A stretch of 64,000 nucleotides of DNA from UBA11891 sp049890035 (GTDB lineage: Bacteria; Bacteroidota; Bacteroidia; Flavobacteriales; Flavobacteriaceae): contig JBMHCG010000039.1 of assembly GCA_049890035.1 (NCBI GenBank), positions 248,001 to 312,000 of the forward strand. The letters are read 5' to 3'. The notes under the pieces are model-generated. The model was not told the origin of the DNA, searched no databases, and saw only the letters and a program-made list of their open reading frames with translations. The translations under genes were made by a program, and so were the position numbers. Positions 35,366 to 44,136 of the stretch are shown here, one piece after another (the stretch's first letter is position 1; the number at the start of each line of letters is the position of its first letter).

Positions 35366-35877
35366 AAGCAAACAACACCGACCCTCTCTATGAATGGTTT
35401 GCAGATGCCTATCCCCAAGAAGTCCAATCTCCTGGCCATGGTCAGCGATTTCAACAGAAACTAGCAGCCGAGAGGCAAGCGAAGAGACAACGAGCGAGTT
35501 TCAGAGTTGCGGCCATGGTTTTGGTGTTGTTTGGTTTGACTGCTGCTTTGGTAGACTATTCCAGCAACACCTCCGAAGAAATGGAACGCTTTTATCAAAC
35601 CGAAGCCTATTTTCAATCTCTTATCCAAAACCAATTGGAAAAAGTACCCATGGCTAATACGTCTTATCAAGTACCTATCACAGCAGCCAAAACCCAATTG
35701 CTTCGACTCCAAGAAACCTATCAAATGCAAACCCAACAATTTCAAAACGGTACCGACCATCCCAAACTTTTACGTGCTATGATTAATAATCTGCAAAAGC
35801 AACTGGAAATACTACAAGACCTGGAAAGGAATATTGAAACAATTAATTCTCAAAGTAATGATACTGAACTACTGTAA
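35362..35877 (+). CDS. Putative membrane-bound anti-sigma factor
   Basis: The 171-residue protein has a soluble N-terminal part (about 1-45) and one transmembrane helix (about 48-64, FRVAAMVLVLFGLTAAL). The C-terminal part is periplasmic, glutamine-rich and likely helical (LLRLQETYQMQTQQF, NNLQKQLEILQDLERNIE). The topology and the 4-base overlap with the sigma gene suggest it holds the sigma factor inactive. No zinc-binding anti-sigma motif (HxxxCxxC) is present, so the family is uncertain. Its end overlaps the next gene by 20 bases. Confidence 0.68.
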   Translation: MKANNTDPLYEWFADAYPQEVQSPGHGQRFQQKLAAERQAKRQRASFRVAAMVLVLFGLTAALVDYSSNTSEEMERFYQTEAYFQSLIQNQLEKVPMANTSYQVPITAAKTQLLRLQETYQMQTQQFQNGTDHPKLLRAMINNLQKQLEILQDLERNIETINSQSNDTELL

Positions 35878-36949
35878 ACAATTCCTCATCGTATTGTTTT
35901 TCCTGTCCTACAGCGTGCAGGCACATACTGGATTGTTTTCTAAAGAAAAAGTGGAAAGAAAAATTCACAAAGAATTTACTGTCAAAACAGATGCTACCCT
36001 CGAAGTGGATAACAGCTTTGGAGATGTTAACATCGTCACTTGGGATAAAAATCAAATCCAAATCGATGTCACCATTCGTGTCAGAGGCCGTAATCAAAAG
36101 AAAATCGATGAACGTTTGGAATCCATTTCCATCCAATTCCAAAACAATCCCGAACGTGTTTCGGCCCAAACTCAAATTGAAGAACTATGGCAGTGGTCCT
36201 GGTTTCAAATCAGTTATCAACAAACCGATTTTGAAATTGATTATGAAATTAAAATGCCGCACACCAATAATCTAGAAATCAGCAACGATTACGGGAGCAT
36301 CTTTTTGGATGAAATTGATGGAAACACTGCAATCAATTGCGACTACGGGAAGGTTATTTTGGGAGAATTACGCGGTCTGGAGAATACCCTGACGTTTGAT
36401 TATACCGCAAACTCCAGCATTGATTTCATCAAGAAAGGAACCATCCGTGCTGATTATTCCGGATTTGAATTGGGAAGAGCTGAGCAAATCACGTTGGCTG
36501 CGGACTACACTAGTTCAAAAATTGAACGCGTAGAGATATTAGAGTTCAACACAGATTATGGTAAATTATCAGTCAGCGAAGGCGGAATAATTTCTGGAAA
36601 AGGAGATTATATTACCCTGCGTTTTGGGAATATCCAACAAGAACTAGACATTGAGACTGATTACGGATCCATTCGTGTCGCACAGATACTTCCCTCCGCC
36701 CAACGCATAATTGTAGATTCTGAATACACTACTGTTCGACTGGGGGTGCATCCAAAATGGGATTTTAATTTTGATGTGGATTTAGATTACGCAGGTTTTC
36801 AAACGGAATTGCCACTTTACTACCAAAAAGAAATTCGTGAAGACACCGAAAAATTATACCAAGGATACCACCACAATGCTTCCTCTGAAAACATACTCAA
36901 AGTAACTGCTGAGTACGGCAATCTTAAAATTATTAATCCAACATACTAA
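35858..36949 (+). CDS. Exported DUF4097-like beta-solenoid protein with DY ladder
   Basis: The 363-residue protein has a signal peptide (about 1-21, ending SVQAH). A beta domain follows (TLEVDNSFGDVNIVTWDKN), then a long repeat region from about 144 to 352. In the repeat region an Asp/Glu-Tyr pair recurs every 17-21 residues in a setting such as NDYGSIFL, CDYGKVIL, TDYGKLSV or AEYGNLKI, eleven times in all. This fits a DUF4097/DUF4098-type beta-helix. The location is periplasm or outer surface; function is unknown. I chose the ATG at 35858 (MILNYCKQFL) over an upstream TTG. It is third in the sigma-factor operon. Confidence 0.8.
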   Translation: MILNYCKQFLIVLFFLSYSVQAHTGLFSKEKVERKIHKEFTVKTDATLEVDNSFGDVNIVTWDKNQIQIDVTIRVRGRNQKKIDERLESISIQFQNNPERVSAQTQIEELWQWSWFQISYQQTDFEIDYEIKMPHTNNLEISNDYGSIFLDEIDGNTAINCDYGKVILGELRGLENTLTFDYTANSSIDFIKKGTIRADYSGFELGRAEQITLAADYTSSKIERVEILEFNTDYGKLSVSEGGIISGKGDYITLRFGNIQQELDIETDYGSIRVAQILPSAQRIIVDSEYTTVRLGVHPKWDFNFDVDLDYAGFQTELPLYYQKEIREDTEKLYQGYHHNASSENILKVTAEYGNLKIINPTY

Positions 36950-36959
36950 CGCATTCAAC

Positions 36960-37727
36960 ATGAAAAAATTTATTCTAATAAGTTTCCTCTCTCTCACCCT
37001 TTCTATTTGGGCACAAAATCATACACAAACCTATAACGGACTAACAGGTTGGTCAGAAAGCAGCACGGACCAGCAAAAAGAAAATCTACAAACCCGTACT
37101 GTTCAACCTTACGAGACTGTATCGGTAGAGGGGAATTTTGATGTCACTTTGTATGACGGAAAAGAAGGAAGCATTCAATTGAATGGTACGCAAAAACTCC
37201 TTGAAGAAGTCGAAGTAGAAAATACCGCCAAAGGTGTCGTCATCAAATATGCAACCCACTGGAAAAAAATGTTGAAGAATTCTCAAAACAATAAGGCCGT
37301 GCGCGTTCGCATACCGATTGAATCCATAGATGGGGTCACCTTGAGTGGATCTGGAAATATTCACTCAAAAACCAAACTCAAAGCACACCAATTTACGATC
37401 AAACTCAGTGGATCCGGTGCCATTGACATACATCTGGAAGCGGAATCCTCTTCGCTTTCGTTGTCCGGCTCGGGTGCTATCAATCTCAAAGGCAAAAGCA
37501 ACACCCTCGAAACTAAAGTATCAGGCTCTGGGTCGGTTGATTGCAAAAATCTAGAAACCGAAGTTGCGAACGCCAAACTATCAGGCTCTGGAAAGATTTC
37601 CATCCAGGCCAGTGAAAGCATTCGCAGTCAAATTGCTGGATCTGGGAATGTTTATGTATATGGAAACCCTTCACAGGTTGATACCAAAAATGCTGGAAGT
37701 GGTAAAACTAAATTTGTGGAGTGGTAG
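36960..37727 (+). CDS. Exported head GIN domain protein (DUF2807)
   Basis: The 255-residue protein has a signal peptide ending SIWAQ, then a GIN-type beta domain (VSVEGNFDVTLYDGKEGSIQL). From about residue 129 seven repeats of SGSG or AGSG follow at 18-21 residue spacing (LSGSGNIHSK, LSGSGAIDIH, VSGSGSVDCK and so on). This is the putative auto-transporter adhesin head GIN family, common in Bacteroidota, probably a surface or periplasmic beta-solenoid. It is the last gene of the sigma operon, 10 bases after the DY-ladder protein. Its end overlaps the convergent MFS gene by 20 bases. Confidence 0.85.
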   Translation: MKKFILISFLSLTLSIWAQNHTQTYNGLTGWSESSTDQQKENLQTRTVQPYETVSVEGNFDVTLYDGKEGSIQLNGTQKLLEEVEVENTAKGVVIKYATHWKKMLKNSQNNKAVRVRIPIESIDGVTLSGSGNIHSKTKLKAHQFTIKLSGSGAIDIHLEAESSSLSLSGSGAINLKGKSNTLETKVSGSGSVDCKNLETEVANAKLSGSGKISIQASESIRSQIAGSGNVYVYGNPSQVDTKNAGSGKTKFVEW

Positions 37728-39060
37728 GTTTTATACCTGGAACACGCAATAAAAGAAGGGCACCAATAACAAAAGACACTACAAAGAAAAGTATGGCCGA
37801 TCGCATGCTGCCTGTGATTTGATCCAACGACCCAAATAACAACATACCAATTATAATACCTATTTTTTCAGTCACGTCATAAAAACTAAAATAGGAGGTC
37901 GTATCCTCTGTTTCCGGTAAATATTTGGAATAGGTTGAACGGGATAATGCTTGCAGGCCTCCCATCACCATTCCGACCATTCCTGCTATACAATAAAATT
38001 GGAGCGGTGTTTGAATGTAATAAGCATAGACACACAAGCCTGCCCAAATTAGATTCACCACCACCAATGTTGGAATATTTCCAAAACGCGCAGACGAACG
38101 CGAAGTCAGTATGGCTCCTAAAATACCTACCAATTGTATCAGCAAGATGCTGATGATGAGCCCTGTTGTTTTTTCACTAGTCGAAGCCCATGCAATTTCT
38201 TCTTCGCCGAAGTAAGCAGCTACCAGAAGAACGGTTTGCAAGGACATACTATACACAAAAAAGGCACCTAAGTAACGTTTTAATTTAAAGTTATCTTTTA
38301 GTTCATTCCAAACAAATCGAAGTTCTTTGAATCCATTCCAAAAAATATCCTTTGTGATTTTTTGAGCGTTTGAATTTCCTTTGGGCAAAAAATAAAACGA
38401 GATCTGACTAAAGCCTGCCCACCAAAGGCCCACAGAAATAAAGGAATATTTCATGGCTTTGAGACTGGCTTCTAATTCGTTTCCTGTAATACCATACCAC
38501 TGGGGTTGCATCACCATTGTCAAATTAAATAACAATAGCAATACACTACCCACATAGCCCATAGAAAATCCACGAGCACTGGCACGATCCTGTTGGTGTG
38601 GAAAAGCAATATCTGGCAAATATGAGTTGTAGAATACCAAACTTGCCCACAATCCAATCAAAGCCAAAAAATAGAACAATAAACCGGTATAAATCGTTTC
38701 CACCTCAAACCAATACAAACCAGCACAAGACACGGATCCCAAGTAAACGAACAACTTCATAAATCGCTTCTTATTTCCAATATAATCGGCAATACCCGAT
38801 AGCAAGGGTGAAATAAAAGCAACTACTAAAAATGCAGTCGCCGTCACAAAAGAAATCATCGCTGTGTTCTTTACTTCATAACCTAAAAATGGGATTGTAT
38901 TGTTGGTCTCGAATAACAAGCCAAAATAAATTGGGAAGATAGCCGATGAAATGACCAGAGAATAGACTGAGTTGGCCCAGTCATAAAAAGCCCATGCATT
39001 TATTAATTTTTTACTGCCTTTCGCCAATTGCGGTCGTGTGTTTTTTTTGATATACTTCAA
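37708..39060 (-). CDS. MFS transporter, UMF1 / Atg22-like family
   Basis: The 450-residue protein has about twelve hydrophobic helices. The family opening NAWAFYDWANSVYSLVISSA contains the conserved YDWANS motif of the UMF1 (Atg22-like) group, thought to export amino acids or other small metabolites. Substrate is unknown. No ATG precedes this conserved start. TTG at 39060 is used here; a second TTG eleven codons later is possible. It stands alone, with its end inside the GIN gene and its start facing msrB. Confidence 0.83.
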   Translation of the reverse strand: MKYIKKNTRPQLAKGSKKLINAWAFYDWANSVYSLVISSAIFPIYFGLLFETNNTIPFLGYEVKNTAMISFVTATAFLVVAFISPLLSGIADYIGNKKRFMKLFVYLGSVSCAGLYWFEVETIYTGLLFYFLALIGLWASLVFYNSYLPDIAFPHQQDRASARGFSMGYVGSVLLLLFNLTMVMQPQWYGITGNELEASLKAMKYSFISVGLWWAGFSQISFYFLPKGNSNAQKITKDIFWNGFKELRFVWNELKDNFKLKRYLGAFFVYSMSLQTVLLVAAYFGEEEIAWASTSEKTTGLIISILLIQLVGILGAILTSRSSARFGNIPTLVVVNLIWAGLCVYAYYIQTPLQFYCIAGMVGMVMGGLQALSRSTYSKYLPETEDTTSYFSFYDVTEKIGIIIGMLLFGSLDQITGSMRSAILFFVVSFVIGALLLLRVPGIKPTTPQI

Positions 39061-39190
39061 AATAGTGGTGTTTAAATATTGTTTTTAATTGATTCCATTT
39101 TATTCACTTCAGATCAAAATCACTCGCTGGCTTCGATTAAAAGTTTCTCATGCAAGCAAATACGAATAATTTGTATTTTTAGAAAAAAAT

Positions 39191-39676
39191 ATGAAAAAGT
39201 TATTTCTTTCCACTTTGGTGCTGGCTACGCTTGCTTGTCAATCCAAAGCCCAAACAGCAAAAGAAAAAAAGGTATACCCTATTCAAAAGACAGAAGCAGA
39301 ATGGCGAGATCAACTCTCTGACTTGTCTTTTTACGTGTTGCGTCAAGCCGGAACGGAGCGACCCTTTTCAAATCCCTACAATAAAAATTACGCAGACGGC
39401 ACTTATGTTTGCCAAGGCTGTAGCACACCTCTTTATGAATCGCAACATAAGTTTGATTCGGGAACCGGGTGGCCCTCTTTTGATCGGGGTGTTGATGGGA
39501 ATTTGGAATACGACGTAGATTACAAACTTGGCTATGCTCGAACCGAGCTAAAATGCAATACCTGTGGAGGACACCTTGGACATGTATTTGATGATGGTCC
39601 ACGGGAAACCACAGGAAAAAGACACTGTATCAATTCTGCAGCCCTACAATTTGTTCCTGCTAATGAAAAAAAATAA
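39191..39676 (+). CDS. msrB: Exported lipoprotein methionine-R-sulfoxide reductase
   Basis: MsrB reduces the R form of methionine sulfoxide in proteins. The 161-residue protein has a lipoprotein signal (LVLATLAC, lipidated Cys16), so it acts on envelope proteins. Zinc-binding pairs are CQGC (about 74-77) and CNTC (about 122-125). The catalytic Cys is about 146 in RHCINSAAL. The domain opening is TEAEWRDQLSDLSFYVLRQAGTE (split here: TEAEWRDQLSD and FYVLRQAGTE). It is followed by a second msrB that starts 14 bases before this stop codon. Confidence 0.93.
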   Translation: MKKLFLSTLVLATLACQSKAQTAKEKKVYPIQKTEAEWRDQLSDLSFYVLRQAGTERPFSNPYNKNYADGTYVCQGCSTPLYESQHKFDSGTGWPSFDRGVDGNLEYDVDYKLGYARTELKCNTCGGHLGHVFDDGPRETTGKRHCINSAALQFVPANEKK

Positions 39677-40079
39677 TAACTACACTGTAGAAAAATCAAC
39701 GCAGCAATGGAAATCAGAATTAGACCCACTCTCCTATCACGTGCTGCGCGAACAAGGTACCGAGCGTCCCTTTTCGGGAGTCTATAACGAACATTTTGAA
39801 AAAGGTACCTATTTGTGCAAAGGCTGCCATAGTCCATTGTATTCAAGTGAAAGTAAATTTGCTAGTGGCTGCGGATGGCCAAGTTTTGATGCTGCCCTTC
39901 CCGGAGCCATTGAATACCGGAAAGATAAGAGCCACGGAATGCTTCGAACGGAAATAGTTTGTTCCCAATGCGGTTCACATCAAGGGCATGTATTTAATGA
40001 TGGCCCTACTGATACAGGAATGCGGTATTGTGTCAACTCCGTGAGTATAGCGTTCAACGACTCGGAAAAGTCTCGTTAA
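39663..40079 (+). CDS. msrB: Cytoplasmic methionine-R-sulfoxide reductase
   Basis: This second MsrB, 138 residues long, has no signal peptide and so should act in the cytoplasm. The zinc pairs are CKGC and CSQC, and the catalytic Cys is about 123 in MRYCVNSVS. The start is the ATG at 39663, inside the end of the first msrB; longer upstream reading is a shadow of that gene. The two proteins share the order of motifs and much of their sequence. They look like a duplication in which one copy gained or lost an export signal. Confidence 0.92.
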   Translation: MKKNNNYTVEKSTQQWKSELDPLSYHVLREQGTERPFSGVYNEHFEKGTYLCKGCHSPLYSSESKFASGCGWPSFDAALPGAIEYRKDKSHGMLRTEIVCSQCGSHQGHVFNDGPTDTGMRYCVNSVSIAFNDSEKSR

Positions 40080-40124
40080 GATCCTTATCAATTTTGTATT
40101 TTCGCGTTGACTAAATGAAGACTT

Positions 40125-41519
40125 ATGGAGAATTTGTATGATATAATTGTTCTCGGGAGTGGTCCGGGTGGTTATGTAACCGCAATTCGCGCTTCCCAAC
40201 TGGGATTGAAGACTGCGGTTGTTGAAAAAGAAAGTTTAGGAGGCGTGTGTCTGAATTGGGGATGCATACCGACCAAAGCATTACTCAAATCCGCTCAAGT
40301 TTTTGAATACTTGAAACATGCTTCCGATTACGGGCTAACTGTCAAGGAGTACGACAAAGATTTTGATGCCGTCGTTAATCGCAGCAGAAACGTCGCTGCA
40401 GGGATGAGTAAAGGAGTCCAATTTCTGATGAAGAAAAACAAAATCGATGTTCTTTCGGGCCATGGAAAAATTCTTCCAGGTAAAAAGGTGGCTGTCATCA
40501 GTGCTGATGGTACAGAAACACAATATGAAGCCAAAAATATTATCATTGCAACCGGGGCACGTTCGCGAGAACTACCTAATTTACCTCAAGATGGTAAGAA
40601 AATTATAGGGTATCGCTCGGCCATGACCCTAAAAAAACAACCCGGAAAAATGATTGTTGTTGGTTCAGGTGCCATTGGAATTGAATTCGCATATTTCTAC
40701 AATGCAATGGGAACAAAAGTAACCATTGTAGAATTTCAAGATCGCATCGTTCCTGTGGAAGATGAAGAAGTGTCCAAACAATTAGAACGCAGTTTTAAGA
40801 AAAATGGAATTGAAATTTTAACTGCTTCCGAAGTTATAGCCGTAGAGACTAAAGGAAAAGGAGTCAAAGCCACCGTGAAAACCGCTAAAGGAGAACAAAC
40901 CCTTGAAGCCGATATCGTTCTTTCGGCTGTTGGGATTAAAACCAATTTAGAAAATATTGGGCTAGAAGATGTAGGAATAGCTATCGACAGAGACAAGATT
41001 ATGGTCAACGATTTTTATCAAACCAACCAACCGGGTTATTTTGCAATTGGGGATATAACTGCTGGACCAGCATTGGCTCATGTCGCATCGGCCGAGGGCA
41101 TTATATGTGTCGAAAAAATAGCGGGAATGGATGTAGCTCCTCTCGATTATGGTAACATACCGGGATGTACTTATTGTTACCCAGAAATTGCTTCGGTGGG
41201 ATTAACCGAACAACAAGCAAAAGAAAACGGTTTGGAAATCAAAGTTGGAAAATTTCCCTTCTCCGCCTCTGGCAAAGCCCAAGCATCAGGAAGCCCTGAT
41301 GGGTTTGTCAAAGTAATTTTTGATGCGAAATATGGTGAATGGTTGGGTTGTCACATGATTGGAGCCGGCGTAACAGACATGATTGCAGAAGCGGTTGTCG
41401 GTAGGAAACTCGAAACAACAGGGCATGAAATACTCAAAACCGTTCATCCCCACCCTACTATGAGTGAGGCGGTTATGGAGGCGGTAGCCGATGCCTATGA
41501 CGAAGTGATCCATTTGTAG
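40125..41519 (+). CDS. lpdA: Dihydrolipoyl dehydrogenase
   Basis: This E3 flavoenzyme reoxidises lipoamide in 2-oxoacid dehydrogenases and the glycine cleavage system (gcvT is in this window). The 464-residue protein has the FAD motif IVLGSGPGGYVTAIRA and the redox disulfide Cys42-Cys47 in GGVCLNWGCIPTKAL. The NAD motif is IVVGSGAIGIEFAYF, and the catalytic His-Glu pair lies in HPHPTMSEAVMEA near 441. Length is normal. It is monocistronic, with a terminator after it. Confidence 0.96.
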   Translation: MENLYDIIVLGSGPGGYVTAIRASQLGLKTAVVEKESLGGVCLNWGCIPTKALLKSAQVFEYLKHASDYGLTVKEYDKDFDAVVNRSRNVAAGMSKGVQFLMKKNKIDVLSGHGKILPGKKVAVISADGTETQYEAKNIIIATGARSRELPNLPQDGKKIIGYRSAMTLKKQPGKMIVVGSGAIGIEFAYFYNAMGTKVTIVEFQDRIVPVEDEEVSKQLERSFKKNGIEILTASEVIAVETKGKGVKATVKTAKGEQTLEADIVLSAVGIKTNLENIGLEDVGIAIDRDKIMVNDFYQTNQPGYFAIGDITAGPALAHVASAEGIICVEKIAGMDVAPLDYGNIPGCTYCYPEIASVGLTEQQAKENGLEIKVGKFPFSASGKAQASGSPDGFVKVIFDAKYGEWLGCHMIGAGVTDMIAEAVVGRKLETTGHEILKTVHPHPTMSEAVMEAVADAYDEVIHL

Positions 41520-41534
41520 GATTTTTACAAAACA

Positions 41535-41566
41535 GCAAGAAAATGGCCAAAAGGCTATTTTTTTGC
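41535..41566 (+). terminator. Terminator after lpdA
   Basis: A stem centred on GGCC-AAAA-GGCT (inner stem about 41541-41560) extends outward through A/T pairs to GCAA/TTGC at 41535-41538 and 41563-41566, and includes a run of seven T's. It starts 15 bases after the lpdA stop codon. Confidence 0.75.
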
Positions 41567-41609
41567 TTCCTCTTACTTAAAGAATCTGCTGGAACGATAC
41601 AATGGTAGA

Positions 41610-42041
41610 TTAGGAGGACTTTTTTTGTTGAATAAAACTTTCAACTCCCAAACGGTATCCATCCATACCCAATCCCACTATCACTCCTTTAGCTGCAGGT
41701 GTGATGAATGAAGTATGCCGAAAATCTTCGCGAGCAAAAGTATTCGATATGTGAATTTCAATGACTGGGGCGTCAATTGCTTTGATACAATCGCCAATTC
41801 CAACGGATGTATGGGTGTAAGCTGCAGCGTTGAGTAAAATCCCATCCACGTCAAAACCTACCTTTTGGATGGCGTCAATTATTTCGCCTTCTATATTGGA
41901 TTGAAAATATTGAAAAGAGACTTGAGGAAAAGCTATTTGTAGTTCTTCGTAATAAGACTCAAAAGTTTGGGTTCCGTAGATGCCTGGCTCACGGCTTCCC
42001 AATAGGTTTAGATTCGGTCCGTTAATGATGGCTAATTTCAT
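41610..42041 (-). CDS. aroQ: Type II 3-dehydroquinate dehydratase
   Basis: AroQ catalyses the third step of the shikimate pathway. The 143-residue protein has the family motifs NGPNLNLLGSREPGIYG (with the catalytic Tyr), LLNAAAYTHTSVGI and EIHISNTFAREDFRHTS. Length is typical of the small dodecameric enzyme. The start is the ATG at 42039-42041. It is divergent from the GH3 gene. From memory, aroQ usually faces xerD directly in this family, so the GH3 gene seems to have been placed between them. Confidence 0.95.
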   Translation of the reverse strand: MKLAIINGPNLNLLGSREPGIYGTQTFESYYEELQIAFPQVSFQYFQSNIEGEIIDAIQKVGFDVDGILLNAAAYTHTSVGIGDCIKAIDAPVIEIHISNTFAREDFRHTSFITPAAKGVIVGLGMDGYRLGVESFIQQKKSS

Positions 42042-42174
42042 GGGATGTGATTGCTTCTATTACGTATGTTTGTTTTGTTCCGTTCATTACTACTTTTATT
42101 GTAGTTTGTAGAGAGGTTTGGTTCAATTTTATTCAAAAGTAAGATAAGTTTTAGTACTTTCCTTTTTTAAAATT

Positions 42175-44136
42175 ATGCGACTAATCATCAAAAGAGGCAT
42201 TCAATTAATCCTTCTAGTACTGACCCTGCTACTCCTTGTGTCAGCTGCATATTTTTTGAATTTAAAATGGCAGTCCAAAAACAATCTCAGTCAATTGGGG
42301 CCAGAGGCCAGCGTTCGAGATGCTAATGGATTTTCTTACAGAGACTTGAATAAAAATGGGAAACTAGATCCCTATGAAGATTCTCGGGAATCGATAGCGA
42401 CACGAGTTACAGATTTAATCCGTCAAATGTCCTTAGAAGAAAAAGCAGGAACCCTATTCATTACAATGGCTGGTATTGGTGCCGATGGGGACCTCAGTGA
42501 GACTCCACGGATAGATGATTTTTTTTCCTGGTTATTACCGGCTAACTCCAAATTATTAGTTGAGAAAAAAATGCATCACTTCAACATCGTACAATCCCCC
42601 TCTGCAATTGACATGATTCGTTGGCACAACACCATTCAAAAAGCTGCGGAAAGAACCCGGCTAGGAATACCGGTCACCATCGCCTCAGATCCGCGGCACG
42701 GTGCCATTGACGCTATGGGGGCTTCCATTCCAACCCCGGATTTCTCTGGCTGGCCCACACCTTTGGGAATGGCCGCTACCCGTGACAGTAGTCTGGTCAA
42801 AGAGTTTGCTTCTATAGCAAGTGCTGAATACCGAGCCGTGGGGATTCGTCTGGCTTTGTCTCCTATGGCCGATTTGGCAACCGAACCCCGTTGGGCACGT
42901 ATAAATGGAACTTTTGGCGAGGATGCATACTTGAGTGCGTCCCTGACAAAAGCCTATATAGAAGGGTTTCAGGGAGACAGCCTCAATAAAGAAAGTGTCG
43001 CTTGCATGACCAAACATTTCCCTGGAGCTGGACCACAAGAAAATGGAGAAGATGCACACTTTGCCTATGGAAAAAATCAAGTCTATCCTGGGAATGCTTT
43101 TGACTATCATTTAATACCATTCGAAAAAGGTGCTTTCCCAGCAAATACTGCTCAAATAATGCCATATTATGGTGTGCCTGTAGGTCAAGATTATGAAGCT
43201 GTTGGTTTTGGATTTAATAAAAAAATAATTTCAGAGGTGTTACGAAAACAGTATGGTTTCGACGGGGTCGTTTGTACGGATTGGGGAATTATTTCGGACC
43301 TTCCTGTCAAACCCGCTTCTGCCTATGGTGTTGAATCGCTAAGTGAAAAAGAACGCGCTCTAAAGGTTATTCAAGCAGGCTGTGACATGTTTGGAGGGGA
43401 AATGGAACCACAATGGATCATCGATCTTGTCAAAGAAGGCAAAATAAACACGGAACGTCTCGACTTATCTGTAAGACGAATTTTACGTGATAAATTCAAA
43501 CTAGGTCTTTTCGATAACCCCTATTTACCTGAATCAAATGTATCCTTACTCAATCGGAAGGAAAATCAGATAAAAGGGATTGAAGCCCAACAAAAAGCCT
43601 TGGTCCTTTTAAAAAATAAAGATGAGATACTCCCCCTAAAGAAAGGTGTAAAAGTTTATATTGAAGGCTTTGAAAATCCAGAATCGATTCAACCCTATGC
43701 GAAACGTGTTTCACGCCCAGAAGAGGCTGACTTTGTTTTACTGAAACTACCCGAACCTTTTGAACCCCGGAGTGAATTCCTTATGGAACGTTTTATGAAA
43801 CAAGGCCGCCTGTATTTTCTCCCTGAAGAGCAAGCCCCTTGGATCAAATTGCTTCAACTAAAACCAGGTATCGTTGTATTTTCACTAAATCGTCCACCTT
43901 TACTTTCTGAAATTTCAAAAGTTAGCAGTGGCCTTATTGCTGATTTTTTGTGTCATGAGAAAGTAATTTTTGACTTGATTTTTGGTGCTTTTAATCCAAC
44001 AGGCAGCCTCCCTATTGAAATTCCAAGCAGCCAGCATTCAGTTGAAAAACAAAAAGAAGATCTCCCCTACGATTCCGCTGCACCCTTATATCCATTTGGC
44101 TGGGGACTAAGCTATAAAACCCATGAAATGGAGTAA
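42175..44136 (+). CDS. Glycoside hydrolase family 3 enzyme, membrane-anchored
   Basis: The 653-residue protein has an N-terminal hydrophobic anchor (about 9-29). An EF-hand-like loop follows (DLNKNGKLDPYE, Asp57 to Glu68), then the GH3 barrel. KHFPGAGPQENGED lies near 280, and the probable nucleophile Asp in VVCTDWGI near 370. The C-terminal alpha/beta domain is present. Activity is most likely beta-glucosidase or a related exo-glycosidase; the Lys-His of NagZ-type N-acetylglucosaminidases is not evident. Its start is the ATG at 42175, and it overlaps xerD by 14 bases. Acting at the envelope, it would trim oligosaccharides. Confidence 0.88.
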   Translation: MRLIIKRGIQLILLVLTLLLLVSAAYFLNLKWQSKNNLSQLGPEASVRDANGFSYRDLNKNGKLDPYEDSRESIATRVTDLIRQMSLEEKAGTLFITMAGIGADGDLSETPRIDDFFSWLLPANSKLLVEKKMHHFNIVQSPSAIDMIRWHNTIQKAAERTRLGIPVTIASDPRHGAIDAMGASIPTPDFSGWPTPLGMAATRDSSLVKEFASIASAEYRAVGIRLALSPMADLATEPRWARINGTFGEDAYLSASLTKAYIEGFQGDSLNKESVACMTKHFPGAGPQENGEDAHFAYGKNQVYPGNAFDYHLIPFEKGAFPANTAQIMPYYGVPVGQDYEAVGFGFNKKIISEVLRKQYGFDGVVCTDWGIISDLPVKPASAYGVESLSEKERALKVIQAGCDMFGGEMEPQWIIDLVKEGKINTERLDLSVRRILRDKFKLGLFDNPYLPESNVSLLNRKENQIKGIEAQQKALVLLKNKDEILPLKKGVKVYIEGFENPESIQPYAKRVSRPEEADFVLLKLPEPFEPRSEFLMERFMKQGRLYFLPEEQAPWIKLLQLKPGIVVFSLNRPPLLSEISKVSSGLIADFLCHEKVIFDLIFGAFNPTGSLPIEIPSSQHSVEKQKEDLPYDSAAPLYPFGWGLSYKTHEME

